From assembly GCF_051401765.1 (NCBI RefSeq), contig NC_135071.1, positions 6,860,961 through 6,924,960 of the forward strand: a DNA stretch of 64,000 nt, given 5' to 3'. Of this stretch, positions 35,270-46,399 are shown piece by piece. Positions within the stretch are counted from its first letter, which is position 1. Each line of letters starts with the position of its first letter. The stretch comes from Calliopsis andreniformis. Taxonomy: Eukaryota; Arthropoda; Insecta; Hymenoptera; Andrenidae. The translations under genes and the position numbers were made by a program. A model generated the notes under the pieces. The model searched no databases and was not told the origin of the DNA. It saw nothing but the letters and a program-made list of their open reading frames with translations.

Positions 35270-35640
35270 TAATTTCCTGTGACTCTCTGATTCCACATCA
35301 GATTCGTCCGCATGCTACATCTATCTGTAACACCAGGTTCGTCCATACGTTATTCGACCTCCTTATAGCACTCTGATTTTGTATCAGGTTCGTTTATTTG
35401 AACTTGTCAACCTCCTCAACAGCATCGCAATTAATTTTGAGTTCATGTGTGAAACTGACCCTAGTAACTCCTTGATTTTGCATCAGCTGTGTTCACGAAA
35501 CTCACACTCCTGTGGCTCACTGATCACAGATTAATTTTGTCCGCAAGCACATCTAACTTCAGAGGCTCCCTGATTTTACATCAGGTTCATTCTCGTCTAC
35601 AATAATACCAACGGCTGACTGATCTTACATCAGTTTCGTC
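35270..35640 (+). repeat. Degenerate tandem array of hairpin-forming units
   Basis: At least six diverged units with core CTGATTTTACATCAGGTTCG, in which CTGAT and ATCAG can pair, preceded by GGCTC and followed by TCCG. Cores lie at about 35287, 35374, 35473, 35520, 35568 and 35618. The array is followed by CCCGTCTCGTAACACA at 35720, an LTR-like end. A comparable GGTTCGTCC array lies at 52085-52290. Confidence 0.6.
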
Positions 35641-36835
35641 TGTTGTACCAACTAAGACTTCAACCACTATATTCTTTGGAAATATATCTGTCCTCACCGG
35701 CCTCTCGCCCTGCTCACGTCCCGTCTCGTAACACATACAAATTTACAAAAGTCGATTAACATTCTATCCAAAAAAATGATCAAGCATTTCACTATGTTTT
35801 TAAACAAATACATATTTTCAGTAACTGTTTATACAAGTGGGTTCGTCGTCCAAAAACACGTAATAATCCAAGTAAAACTTTCTCTACGCCCAATAATTTC
35901 CGTGACATTCGTTCAAATATTTTCCACCCCAACTTCAAAGTTGGTTTTCACTCTTTTAGTATAGACAAAAGCCAATAGAGATATACATGTCGGATATTTT
36001 CGGCTACTCTACAAACCAGCAAAGTTTCATAAAAATCAAAAACTGTCACTTGGAGTAATTCTCTTATTAGTTTAAGAGCATCAAATTAATTAACATCACT
36101 AAGAGTTCATACTTTGTAAGCAATACCTTGGTCCCGTTTACAAAATTCGGAACTCACATTACAGTTTCCTTTATTGTAAAACTTAGCTGGCCGTCAAGAG
36201 GCTTCAGCACACTCTACACTGATAGCCTTTCCACTATTTTTTCGCGGTTGATCCTGCTCCAGATCGCGTTTTATATCCACAGAACCATTCTAAGAATGTT
36301 ATTACCACTCGTAATCCTCGTCGCGTAGAATATCAAGCTGAGTCAATGGCCCAGTAAAACCTTCTTTAACTGCCGTCCTACGGGAACTACCCTACTTTTC
36401 TATCTTTAGGCAATCCGTATTTTAGCTTTAGACTGCACTCTTACATGTATATATGCACAACATGTCGTATAGAACACTTCTATCCTTTTAACAAGTACAA
36501 TGCTCTTTCAATACATGTTTGATAGTTCACTCATATTTCTTGTAACATTTTTTTCATTTTATCGTGTCATCAGATTATAAAAAGCTAATTCAAATTGTTA
36601 ATGCTTAAACTGCTGTTACAAACAGTTATAGTGTTGACTCGTCTACAGAATGTTTTCCGCTTATTTTAATGTAATGTTCGCAGGTTCAGGTATATAATCG
36701 TTAGAAATGAGAAAATGGAGAATTTGAAATATTGGAATTCGTGTGAATGTTAAGAACCTTGAGAATTTTAAGAATCTTCAAAACTTTTAGAAATGTTGAG
36801 ACTTTTGAAAATCTTTATAAATCTCTATAACCTTT
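35641..36835. other. Noncoding stretch
   Basis: No gene recognised. From about 36720, degenerate AGAATCTTGAAAA-type units begin and resume after the next element (37450-37540, 37725-37860). Confidence 0.45.
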
Positions 36836-37450
36836 AAGCTGCATATTCATCTGTTGCGTATCATTCTAAACAGACGAGCGTTGTATCGTTCCGTATCAAC
36901 ACGTGATACGAAAGGGCAAGCGTTGCATCATTGACTATCAAAATATGGTACGAAGGCATGCAACGGACCGATCACACATTTACGGGTTTTTCGTCATAGC
37001 AATAATGAATGACATGGTATTCATTTGAGCCACTTTGTGGCTGGGAACTGCGGAGGGTATTCAGAACACTGATTTCTACCCTGGTTAGTCACGATAAAAC
37101 TTGATGACTCGGTGATTTGAGTATCGCAGAGATTATCGAATTATCGAATGACATTGATTTCCAAAACAAGAAAGAAAGAAAGAGCAATCACTGCGTGATT
37201 TTTAGAGAAAACCACTAGTTTTATTTTTCTATAATTATTTCAGATAATTCATTTTGTTATATTCTTTGATGCAACGGCGAAAAACCCGCACATGCTCGGT
37301 CGAGTTCGACCGACTCGGTCGGTTCGTTATATATCTTCGTATCCCATTTTGATATAAAACAATACAACGTTTTCAACAACCGTCCAGAGTCCAGAATGAT
37401 ACGCAACAGTGACACGATACGAGGATACGCAACAAATGGATACGCAGCTT
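36836..37450. mobile_element. Palindromic element with long terminal inverted repeats (615 bp)
   Basis: Starts AAGCTGCATATTCATCTGTT and the complement of its end reads AAGCTGCGTATCCATTTGTT. The arms remain alignable for about 170 bp (shared GTTGCGTATCATTCT, GATACGAA, CGGGTTTTTCG). The arms contain repeated GTTGCGTATC/GATACG motifs. The middle (37010-37260) is unique and noncoding. It interrupts an old array of AATCTTGAAAA-type units. Confidence 0.75.
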
Positions 37451-37543
37451 CAGAAACTTTGAATATCGTAGAAGTTTAGATAAGTACTAAAAGAATTTAA
37501 AAATTTTACAAATCTGGAAAAAGTAAATCTTGAAACCCTTAAG

Positions 37544-37728
37544 CGGATTCTACGTGATAAGACTTGTCCCGCGATAAGTGATAGATTCAAGATCATTTAG
37601 AATTATTTCGAATTTCTTTGTGTCTTCGAAGATCCAATAAGTGTCAAAATGATTCGAAGTGATCTAGTCTTGTCATCACTTGCCAGACATGTCTCGAGAT
37701 AAGTGACATCGTATAGAACCTACTTTAG
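37544..37728. repeat. Short element with imperfect inverted ends
   Basis: GGATTCTACGTGATAAGAC at the left and GGTTCTATACGATGTCAC as the complement of the right end are loosely alike. Internally TTGTCCCGCGATAAGTGAT and ATGTCTCGAGATAAGTGAC form a direct repeat about 125 bp apart. Probably a small MITE. Confidence 0.4.
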
Positions 37729-39985
37729 AAAATATTAAAAATCAAGGAAATTGTAGTAATCTTGGAAACATGTTAGTTAAATCTTAAAGTTATAGAAGTC
37801 TTGAAAATATTAAAAATCTTGAAAATACTTTAACTTATTTGTAAGGAATTCTTAAACTTCTTTTTTCTCACAAATGGAAGTATACGTATTATTAAATCTA
37901 TAGATAGCACAAGAAGGTGTGCAATCATTTATTCTATACTTCAGGCCTATCAGTATTCAAACTGTTATGCCTAATAGAACTTTTGAAAATATTACCTATA
38001 GCTCACAAACTATTATTCTTTTGTAAAAATATTATTATCCCAGAACAACATGGTGGTCCGTAAAACCTCCAACTTAATTTATTGCTCAATATTTATTGTA
38101 AAATTACGTGCATAAAATTATATTGTACCATATAAAATTTCCATGTTTGTAGAACAGTTTTGAATGATGTTTCGTACTGAGTATGTGCTGCCAGGCAAAG
38201 ATATAGGTAAGACATATCTGTTCACTAATAAAGATTGCTTCTGAATCAGTTTTTACTGCTATTATTATTATTATCTACACTGGATTTAAGAAGAATGAGT
38301 TCTATCTTTCACAGATCATATAAGCAACAAAACTATTTTCAGCTCATACCACAAAGCACTATAACAAAGCTAAGAGAACTGAAATATGAAATTTAATAAT
38401 TATCAGACTTTTCTCTTGTTTTAAAAAATAAAACCTTTCAAATTCAAGAGGTGATAATTGCATCCTGTCAGACGAGTGAAAATTTTTACAAGAATGGGAC
38501 TTCCACAAATCGTTGGAAGCGACTCAAGTCGTGCGCCTCTTATTCATTACCACTTTTGCGAAATAAAATAATTTCTACGCTTAACTGTCTAAATAGGTAA
38601 TTAATTTTTATTTACTGTAGCTTAAAGTCATCGGCGTAAATGAGAAAGTTTAATTTCGAACTAAAGTTACTATATCCGTCTATCCTATTAGCAGCTTTGA
38701 GTTGTTGATTAAAGACTCAGAACGGTGGTGGTAGACGCTAAAGGTGCGAGCAAATATAGATCAAAGGTGACAACATTCATAAGTCTCGTTTTGCGAACTA
38801 AGGCCATGATCCTCGACAAATCACAGGGCAAACAGCGAATCTTCAGCAACGTCAATCTTCACGATTCAATAATACACGTATCGAGATGCCATATCTGTTG
38901 AGAGAAATTACGTTAATAAATCAATAAGATGTCTGCGTAAATAACTTTCATGTCTTGCAGAAGTTTAAATCTCTTCATATTCGCGATTTTTTGTGAAAAT
39001 TACATAAAGCTTCATTCTATAATTATAATCAATCTTTAAAAAAAATAATTGGAGATAACAAATCATATTTTTTAAATTACTATGTACATTGATTTAAATA
39101 CAGTATTACCAGCTGATTTCGTTTTTGAATATCACTATACAGTTCATAGGGTCAAGTAGAATTTCGAAATACGAGTGAAATGTTCAATTACGTTTATAAC
39201 ATTCCCAAAATTTAACTTCAAAGCTTTTCCAAATTTTTGAATTTCAAAAGTTTCAATTTTTTGCTTTTTTAACTTAAGTTAACTTAGCAAGATGCTTCAT
39301 TGACGATGCAAACAAAACACATTGAAACATTGCGTTTTATGCTCTTATTTCTAAGCTACTTTTAGTAAATTAGACAAACACATGCGGTTATGAGGCATAT
39401 GCGAAAATTCCTTGATAGTATACCATATTTATCATCCATGAGACTCAATATCAAGACTTCTTGGGTCATTATATTTTAGAATTGAACCATCGAAGCTCAT
39501 AATATTATCCCCATATCGACGAATAAGCCGTGATAGGGTTATGCTATAAGTACGCGCAGTTACCTAGTAAAATATTGAACCAGTTATTGGCAGGTTTGAG
39601 TACTTCGATACTAGGCATTGAAGATTTTAGTATAGACTCACGGGGGCAAATAATTCTGAATGCTTTAAATGATTTAGAGAATACACAAAACTGTTATTTT
39701 GACGCTGCAGAGTACGTACTTTAAACCTACTTCCAAAGGAAAGTTTACTCATTAATTAAGAATGCAATTTACTGGGTAGTAGATTCAAAATTTGATTTTT
39801 TGAAAGATTCAATCTGTGTTTTTGTAACTGACAATGGGACTAGCGTGTATAATGTTTGGAGATATATCAATGATGTTATGTACATACTAATTGAATTTCT
39901 GAAGTAGAATTTTGCAGTTATTCTCTGAGTCCCTCTTATGAGTGGATTAAATAAAACTTGATAATTAACGACACGAAGATATATA
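37729..39985. other. Noncoding stretch
   Basis: AT-rich. A 64-residue frame at 39530-39724 (LLAGLSTSILGIEDFSIDSR, then LNALNDLENTQN) has protein-like composition, but I cannot identify it and no neighbouring exon is evident. Confidence 0.45.
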
Positions 39986-41389
39986 CAGGATGTTTGCAAA
40001 ATCGTGGTATAAGCGGCAAGGGGATGTTTCCTCACATGAAATCTAGTCAAAAATAAGGAATAAAGTTTTTTCATACAGGGCTTCATTTTCGAGAAAATCC
40101 AGTTTGAAAATTAGCGTTAGGTACGCGTATAATTAGACAGTCTGTTTTGTTTGCCGGGTCTATACCGCAATTTCCATTGTTGCTTGCATCTGTAAACAGT
40201 ATCGTTTAGCATATAGTATAATTTTAATTAATAATTAGCCATAAATTTCAATAATTGATTTATTCTAATAATTTATAAATATTGAAAATGTTTTCTTCGC
40301 TATTACAGGCAAATTCTTGCTCAACGAATTAATGAAGCATGAATGGAAACTAATGTGTTTGATCTTTTAACTTCTTCGAATCCCTGAACGATATTACTTT
40401 TTAATTGATCGCGATTTTGATTGTTTTTGGCATAAACTATTTCTTTCATGTGACTCAATAAATAAAAATCTAAAAGAGTAAGATCTAGCGATCTTGGTTG
40501 TCACACAACAGTTCCTTCTCGGTAAATACCTCTATATAGTTTAATAAGTTCTTCACATCCCGGGTAAAATGTAGTAGTGCTCCGTCATGTTAGAAAAGTA
40601 AGTTCTGTCGAGTGGACAGTGATGCATCTTCTAACGAACCAGGTAAATCATCCAATAAAAAACGTAAAAACGATGCTCCTGTTAAATTATCACGTTCCAT
40701 GATTTGTTGAACGCGCGTAACGTGATAGGGATGCAATCTGTTGTTATGTCAAATGCGGTGAACAGTGTAAAAACTAATACTATATTGAGGGCTAAGATTG
40801 CGGATGCTAATTGCAGGATTGTCATACGTGTTCTGAAGAATTCCTTTTTCAACTTTATTGTATTCATGCCAATCACAGCCACGATTTTCATGATGAGATT
40901 CAAAGGAGCCACACTCGATCAGTGTTTGTTCCGTTCTTTGAATTACCCATATGTCAAAATGACGACGATTAAGGTGCTGTTGTTTGTAACAGACAGCTGT
41001 GGTAGAAGCATTGCCATTGCAAGCTCCTAATGCACAGATTATATCCGTATATTCACAGTCAATATACCTCGTCAATACGATAGCTTTAGAAATAATCGAA
41101 GTTCCGGTCTACAGCTAGTACCTGATCGAAATGACAGCAAGCAAGTTATCAGATTGATGATGAGGTAAATTGTCGCATTCTCTACGCATTTTTCAGAAAC
41201 ACAAGCGGCAAACCTGGCAAACAAAGTAGATTCTGTCTAAGTACACAAATATCTAACGAATTTTCAAACTCTATTTTCTCGAAAATGAATCGCTATATGA
41301 AAAAGCTTCATTCTATATTTTCGACTCGATTTTATGTGAGGAATCATCCCCTTGCCGATTGTACCACGACTTACTTAGCAAACACTCTG
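39986..41389 (-). mobile_element. Tc1/mariner-type DNA transposon, internally deleted
   Basis: 1404 bp flanked by TA on both sides (39984-39985, 41390-41391). Terminal inverted repeats extend about 130 bp: CAGGATGTTTGCAAAATCGT at the left and CAGAGTGTTTGCTAAGTAAG as the complement of the right, then shared GGCAAGGGGATG-TTCCTCA and CTTCATTTTCGAGAAAAT blocks. Long repeats and the TA target fit Tc1/mariner. Confidence 0.88.
40290..41075 (-). pseudogene. Transposase of the 40-kb Tc1/mariner element (HTH/DUF4817 type)
   Basis: The N-terminal helix-turn-helix region starts MTRYIDCEYTDIICALGACN and includes NRRHFDIWVIQRT, TLIECGSF and ILQNTYDNPAISIRNLS. After a frame change, LHPYHVTRVQQIMERD follows. 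The segment with the first catalytic Asp is missing. Sequence resumes with LRFLLDDLPGSLED and HDGALLHFTR (second Asp), then in another frame QPRSLDLTLLDFYLLSHMKE (the SPDLNPLDF-type third acidic motif) and IVYAKNNQNRDQLKSNIV. Several stops are present. The product is a DDD-type cut-and-paste transposase, here dead. Confidence 0.85.
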
Positions 41390-41589
41390 TATGTATATTA
41401 TAAACAAGTAGATAGATGTATCTGTGGTTGTAAGGAAAAACTCTGCGAGTCATAATTTAAAAATAATCGAGTTTATGTTTTAAGGGAGTACGATAGTCAC
41501 GTGACTTTTCGAGATTGACAGATCAGTATCTCCTATTACAGTTTTCGTTACAAAAATAGTGTTACCTATAAACACGCGGTAGTTTAATG

Positions 41590-42610
41590 AAGGCGAGATG
41601 GAGTCACTCTATGATTCCAAACTGGAAACGCGACATAAAAAATGTCACCCTCCATTACATATGTTACTATACCAGCCACGTGTATGTGAAATCACCATTT
41701 CGGACAGTTCCAAGAAGTCGAGGGAGAAGGCTGATGTGACCGTTACTCTCTCGTTCTTGAAATGTTGAGATTCAACTGTTCAAATTGCCGATACGCGACA
41801 TGAACCAGGCACAATATCTTTTCATTTGCTAAGGCAACAGCGGATCTAATCTTCAAAAGGCCCGAGACGTTCCCAATTTCTGGAGCCCCATTAAAATAAA
41901 TAAATTATGCAGAACGTGTAATGCTTTATTTTTATACAAAATTAAATACACTAAAAATTAAGAATATGTAAATCAAATATTTGCAAAGACATCTGTTTCA
42001 CATTTATCATTATAATAATGTAGCTACATAATTCAAACTCTAGGTGTTAAAAGCTAGCAATAACTCCGTAAACTGGCATGGCATAAACTATCATCCGATT
42101 TGCTTGAAATTTTTGGCAATGGTTACTAATACTATTCTGTTCATTTATACGTACGGAATTTCTGGTTAAATAATGTATATTTTTATTGTTGTATGAGGGA
42201 TCCCTGTCTTATGGGTTTCGAGGCAACCACCTAGCGCCTGTACGACAATCCGCTACTGATGATGTTTCCAGAGATTTTTATGACATTTTGAGGGATGAAT
42301 CTTAGGATCAAGTGATGACATTCTGGAGAATATCTCTATGTGTATTTTTTATGAACAATTAAAACATTGTCCGGATATATGTACTTAGAAGATAATAATA
42401 GTTTCAAGGAAGGCTATTGGATAGCTGCTGAAGATGATTTCTTTTTAAATAACAGATCCTGTATTTGATACCCATTATGGAAAGGACTTTTTTATTTCCT
42501 TTTAGGTATTTAAATTGTATGTAATATTACTTCAGAAATACTGCAATTTTGGTATACAAATTTTCATTCGTAATAACATATCTAATAAATATGTTTGAAC
42601 TTTTCTCTAC
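41590..42610 (+). repeat. tRNA-tipped repeat family, copy 3 (internal segment plus right tip)
   Basis: The internal segment (41590-42330) matches 18945-19590 and the complement of 4775-5490. It continues to a tip unit (42410-42610) with TAACAGATCCTGTATTTGAT, CCCATTATGG and ATAACATATCTAATAAATAT, matching 6015-6190. No protein is encoded. Confidence 0.7.
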
Positions 42611-42784
42611 AATGAGTACATACTGGGTATATACATACGTATGTGTATATATGTGTATGTATTTACAGAGAATTAAAATAACGTGTCTGACGTTGCGGTC
42701 AAGTACTGCGTCCAACGCACACATATAAGAAATAATTGCAGTATATCACATATACACGGAAACGTTATGCGTGTCAACGCTGCA

Positions 42785-43530
42785 TCTAGGCTCTACACAG
42801 TGGAAATTCCTCGATAAAATACAAAAAAAACAAGCAGAAAAAAGTTCAAGTGCATTTACTTATCTGTTAGATATGTACTAATAAAGAAAAATTTGTATAA
42901 AGAAATTACAATAGTTGTAAAATACTGTTATATACAACTTAAACATTTAAAAAAAGTTCTTTTCATACTGGATATCGAAGCTGGGACGTGTTACTTATAA
43001 TGAAACTATTGAGGTGGTTATTCGATAAGCACATGAATGTGTTTAACTCAAAACTTGTTTATTAACAATGAACAATATGAAGTGTATGCTACTGTAGTTC
43101 GACTCCGACTGACAGCGCGCCCTATCATCATCCTTTTTTATACTTTAAAAACTAGAAACAGCAATAGAAAGAGTGCTGGATGGAAAGAGGGCTGGAAAAC
43201 GAAAAGGAACGCGGACAGAACAAAGAGAAAAGTGAAGAAAGTAAAAAGGGGAAAATTGTCCTGAGCCTCCCGCGAGTCTGACCGCTAGATGTGACTGACG
43301 ATGAACAGATCCGTGCAAATCCTTGGGACAGGATGCAGAAAAAATAGGCTGGAAATTGTAAAGTATTAGAGGAAAAGGTTAAGAAAAGCGAAAGTCGAAG
43401 AGAAAGCCAGGACAGAAAACGGAAATGGAAACTGAGAGAAAACGACAAAGCCGTGGTGGCACAGCCGAACTGCCAAACTATCATCCGCAGCTACACAACC
43501 GCTTGTTCTGAAGATACCATTAACTTCTGA
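42785..43530 (-). repeat. Inverted tip unit of the same family, split by a solo LTR
   Basis: 42785-43009 plus 43482-43530 equals 19955-20195 in content. Removing 43010-43481 restores the continuity seen in the 20-kb copy: the TTATAATGAAACTAT block runs straight into the ATCCGCAGCTAC block. Confidence 0.75.
43010..43475 (+). mobile_element. Solo LTR with target duplication
   Basis: 466 bp beginning TGAGGTGGTTATTCG and ending CCGAACTGCCA (TG...CA). It is flanked by AACTAT at 43004-43009 and 43476-43481. The undisturbed copy at about 20.15 kb supplies the empty-site reference. A TTTTTTATACTTT TATA-like box lies near 43135, and a purine-rich 3' half follows. The strand is uncertain. The family is not the one at 21 kb. 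Confidence 0.8.
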
Positions 43531-43854
43531 ACATATATCTCGTGGTAAAGCATGTGACACAACTAGGAAAAGAATGACTCTACGTATATATAAAAATAAA
43601 CCGAAAACAAAGAATACAATTCTTGTTGACGACACAGAGGTCTAAGAACTGATTTTATTTTGCATAATTATTACGAGTTTCATTTGTGTTACAGTTAACT
43701 GTATTGTTATGATTATGTTATATCTTGTGTTAAGTTCTACGATTGTTCCGATGTATATGTGATCATTGTTGTCGTTGTTATTAACACTGCGTTGAGTTGC
43801 GTCAATGATTGCGTTATGTTCAGCCCTATAATTGTATTATATTACTGAAGTTTG

Positions 43855-44390
43855 ACCAGGGGTAGGGGAAGTAGAACAAAGCGCACCGCGGCGCCAGAAT
43901 AAGAGCCCTTTCTTGGGAGAGAGGCACGGGTGACTGACAGAACGGTCGGAAAACGGAGCTGGTGTTTTCTTGACGGGATTCGAGTGTGGACAGTGGTTGA
44001 ACATTGCAGAGTCGTGTTAATCCTCTGATCAGAGCAACCTTGTGTCAAGTAACACGACTCGGTGTAATTGCTCAATGACAAGAGCTCATATCTTGGGAGG
44101 ACATTCAGGGTCTTCTCCTGAGACGCGTTTATGCTCAGTTGGGAGCAGATTGTGCCAACAAACGCGTCTCAGCAACCAGCTACCCGATGGCAAGGGTCTC
44201 TAGGAAAGGCAAGCAACTGGGAAAGGTCCCAGTGGATAAATTGGGTGCAGCCACTGTTCACCGATCTTACGGGCTCAGGATAGATTTAAGACGACCGTTT
44301 ATAATTAAGCGCGGGTATGACCCATGAGAGTTAGAGTTCCGTCGAGTCACTCCTGTCTCTGTTCAAGGTTTAATAAATCGATCATAACAA
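43855..44390 (+). repeat. LTR-like segment
   Basis: G+C-rich block in AT-rich surroundings, ending CTCCTGTCTCTGTTCAAGG, TTTAATAAATCG and ATCATAACA. This resembles an R-U5 end with poly(A) signal. Inside, GAGTCGTGTTA and TAACACGACTC (44008-44065) can form a hairpin, as can TGAGACGCGTTT and AACGCGTCTCA (44118-44170). No coding motif. Confidence 0.45.
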
Positions 44391-44774
44391 GTGATAGTAT
44401 AATATAAGAATTCTAAGAAATGGCGTCTGAGAGTATAACCACTGCATTCGTAATCCTTTTGTACCATGCCGTAGTGGAAATGCCTGGCATTGTAACCCTA
44501 CGGTGAGGCGGTCCGGTATAATTCTGTTTATACGATACTTAGTTTTCAGGAAAATTGAATTTAAAGCTTTGTGTAAACTATGTGTACCTCACTGTTTCTT
44601 AGCTTCATATATGCATAGCGGTCATTATTTTCAGTTTCTTTTTACATGTACACGCTTTTCGCGGTTGTACCACGCATTCTACTATAACCTGTGCATAGGT
44701 TGATTTTAATTGTTAATAAGAAATACACACTGGCACGAAGTATTCCATAAAATGTCATTGTTTAATTTTTAGAT

Positions 44775-45075
44775 TCATCCCTCAAAATTTCGTAGAACCC
44801 TCTGAGGATCACACCGAAGAGTCCTCTTCTAACTGTAAATTGGAAAGTGAAAATATTTGGACAATCGAGATGATCGCACGTGGCTCGTGCCGCTTACCCG
44901 TGACGTGGACAATGTTTCAGTTTCAAGAGCGAGAGAATAGAGTTCATATTACATTCGCCTTCTCTTTTGACTTTTCAAAGCTATTTGAAGTGGCCTAAAG
45001 CGTCAAGCTCATGTACACGCAACTGCTGCGGTGGTGTGTATAGTAAAAGGAGAAATTTTCAGTAACTCTCATCGC
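44775..45075 (-). repeat. Truncated copy of the tRNA-tipped family internal segment
   Basis: Starts ATTCATCCCTCAAAATTTCG, then jumps over the middle of the segment to TTTGGACAATCGAGATGATC and CACGTGGCTCGTGCCGCTTA, ending AAAGGAGAAATTTTC, as at 5450. It has a similar internal deletion to the right arm at 5560-5900. Confidence 0.6.
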
Positions 45076-45183
45076 CAGTTATGAGTGGTACACACATTCG
45101 GACTTCGCATCGGCAGCCTTCAAAATTAGGCGCCGCCTGGTTCACAAAGGGCCAACTAAATTTGTCACATTTTTTATTCTGTT

Positions 45184-45569
45184 TTATCGATAACCCAGCA
45201 AAAAGCAATACCGTGGTCTGGGTTTACGCCATGCGATTTTTCGTCCTTGTCTAAGAAGATTTTGACCTAGGAAGTGTTCATTCGAAAAAAAAATATTTAG
45301 CGCAGCATAGTCAACTCGTAATTTCGTTGGAAATTCTCTCTAAATTATAGAAAAATGCTTGAATTCCATGGCTGTGAATGACAAATTTTTGTTGTACTTT
45401 ATAACGCTCGTATTACTAAATGTCAACAGAATTTCGTTAAATCACGAGTTGACTGTGCTGCATTGACCTTCTTTTTCGAATGAGTCCATTTCCAACTTAA
45501 AATCTTCTCATACAAGGACGAAAAGTCGCAAGGCGTAAACCCATGTTTTTGCCTAATTTGATCGATAAT
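45184..45569. mobile_element. Palindromic MITE (~385 bp)
   Basis: Left arm TTATCGATAACCCAGC, GGGTTTACGCCATGCGATTT and TCGTCCTTGTCTAAGAAGAT. The complement of the right arm reads ATTATCGATCAAATTAGGC, GGGTTTACGCCTTGCGACTT and TCGTCCTTGTATGAGAAGAT. Arms are about 150 bp and include CAGTCAACTCGT. The centre (45335-45415) is unique. Confidence 0.75.
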
Positions 45570-46399
45570 GTCGTTGTTTTGATATATCTGATCGTACCGT
45601 CTTAATTGGACTATAAAATATAGGATTTACGTATTTATAAAAGCAAAACGAATGAAAACTGCATATGAGTATTAAAAAAATTATGCAATTTGACCGAAGT
45701 CCACGATTTAATAAATATGCATTTGATAAAACGACGTAATTCGACGAAATGTATGTAATAAAGCTGTTATTCATATCTTTGTTTCATAAAACTTTTGATT
45801 TTCTACTTTGTCAATCTGTTTATGTTATGATTTGTTTTGTATACAAAAAGAATGGTAAGAAACAGATTGAATCCTATAATTTTTGTTTCACTAGAAACAG
45901 TACAAAATTACATGTAAGTAACATAATATACATAATAATCAAAAACAATACAACTCAAAAAAGTAGAAGGAACGATTGATAAAGATAGGAAAAAGGAAAG
46001 TATTATTTTTAGTCCTTTTTTATTTTATTTCCTTTGCTGTTTCAAATCTCTTTGGTTCTTGAGTAATAGTGTTTTCTTCACGTAAATCAGGATGAGTATT
46101 TCGTGTATCCTTTGCTGTTGATAGATTAATATAAAATGATTTAATATCAGGATCAATCAATTAGAACATACTCAATAAATCCTTTTTCTTTTTTCAGATA
46201 TGTATTTAAAGGACATTTGCACAGTACTTTTAAGTTCTCACAAAGATTTTTATTCATTTTTTTTTCCTTCTTAAATCTATTTAAAGGAAAGGTTCTTTGT
46301 CTTTCAAAGATTCTTTACATAATATAATACCACATTCTTTAGTATACCTCACCCATCAACCATCTTACATTTTGCTGAAGCGAAGCGATCACCATCGAC
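45570..46399. other. Noncoding stretch
   Basis: AT-rich, no gene recognised. It may include the 3' UTR of the minus-strand transposase relic that follows. Confidence 0.45.

Noticed and set aside
43037..43484. Lys/Arg-rich plus frame and Phe/Ser-rich minus frame
   Set aside because: Both lie inside the purine-rich solo LTR at 43010-43475.
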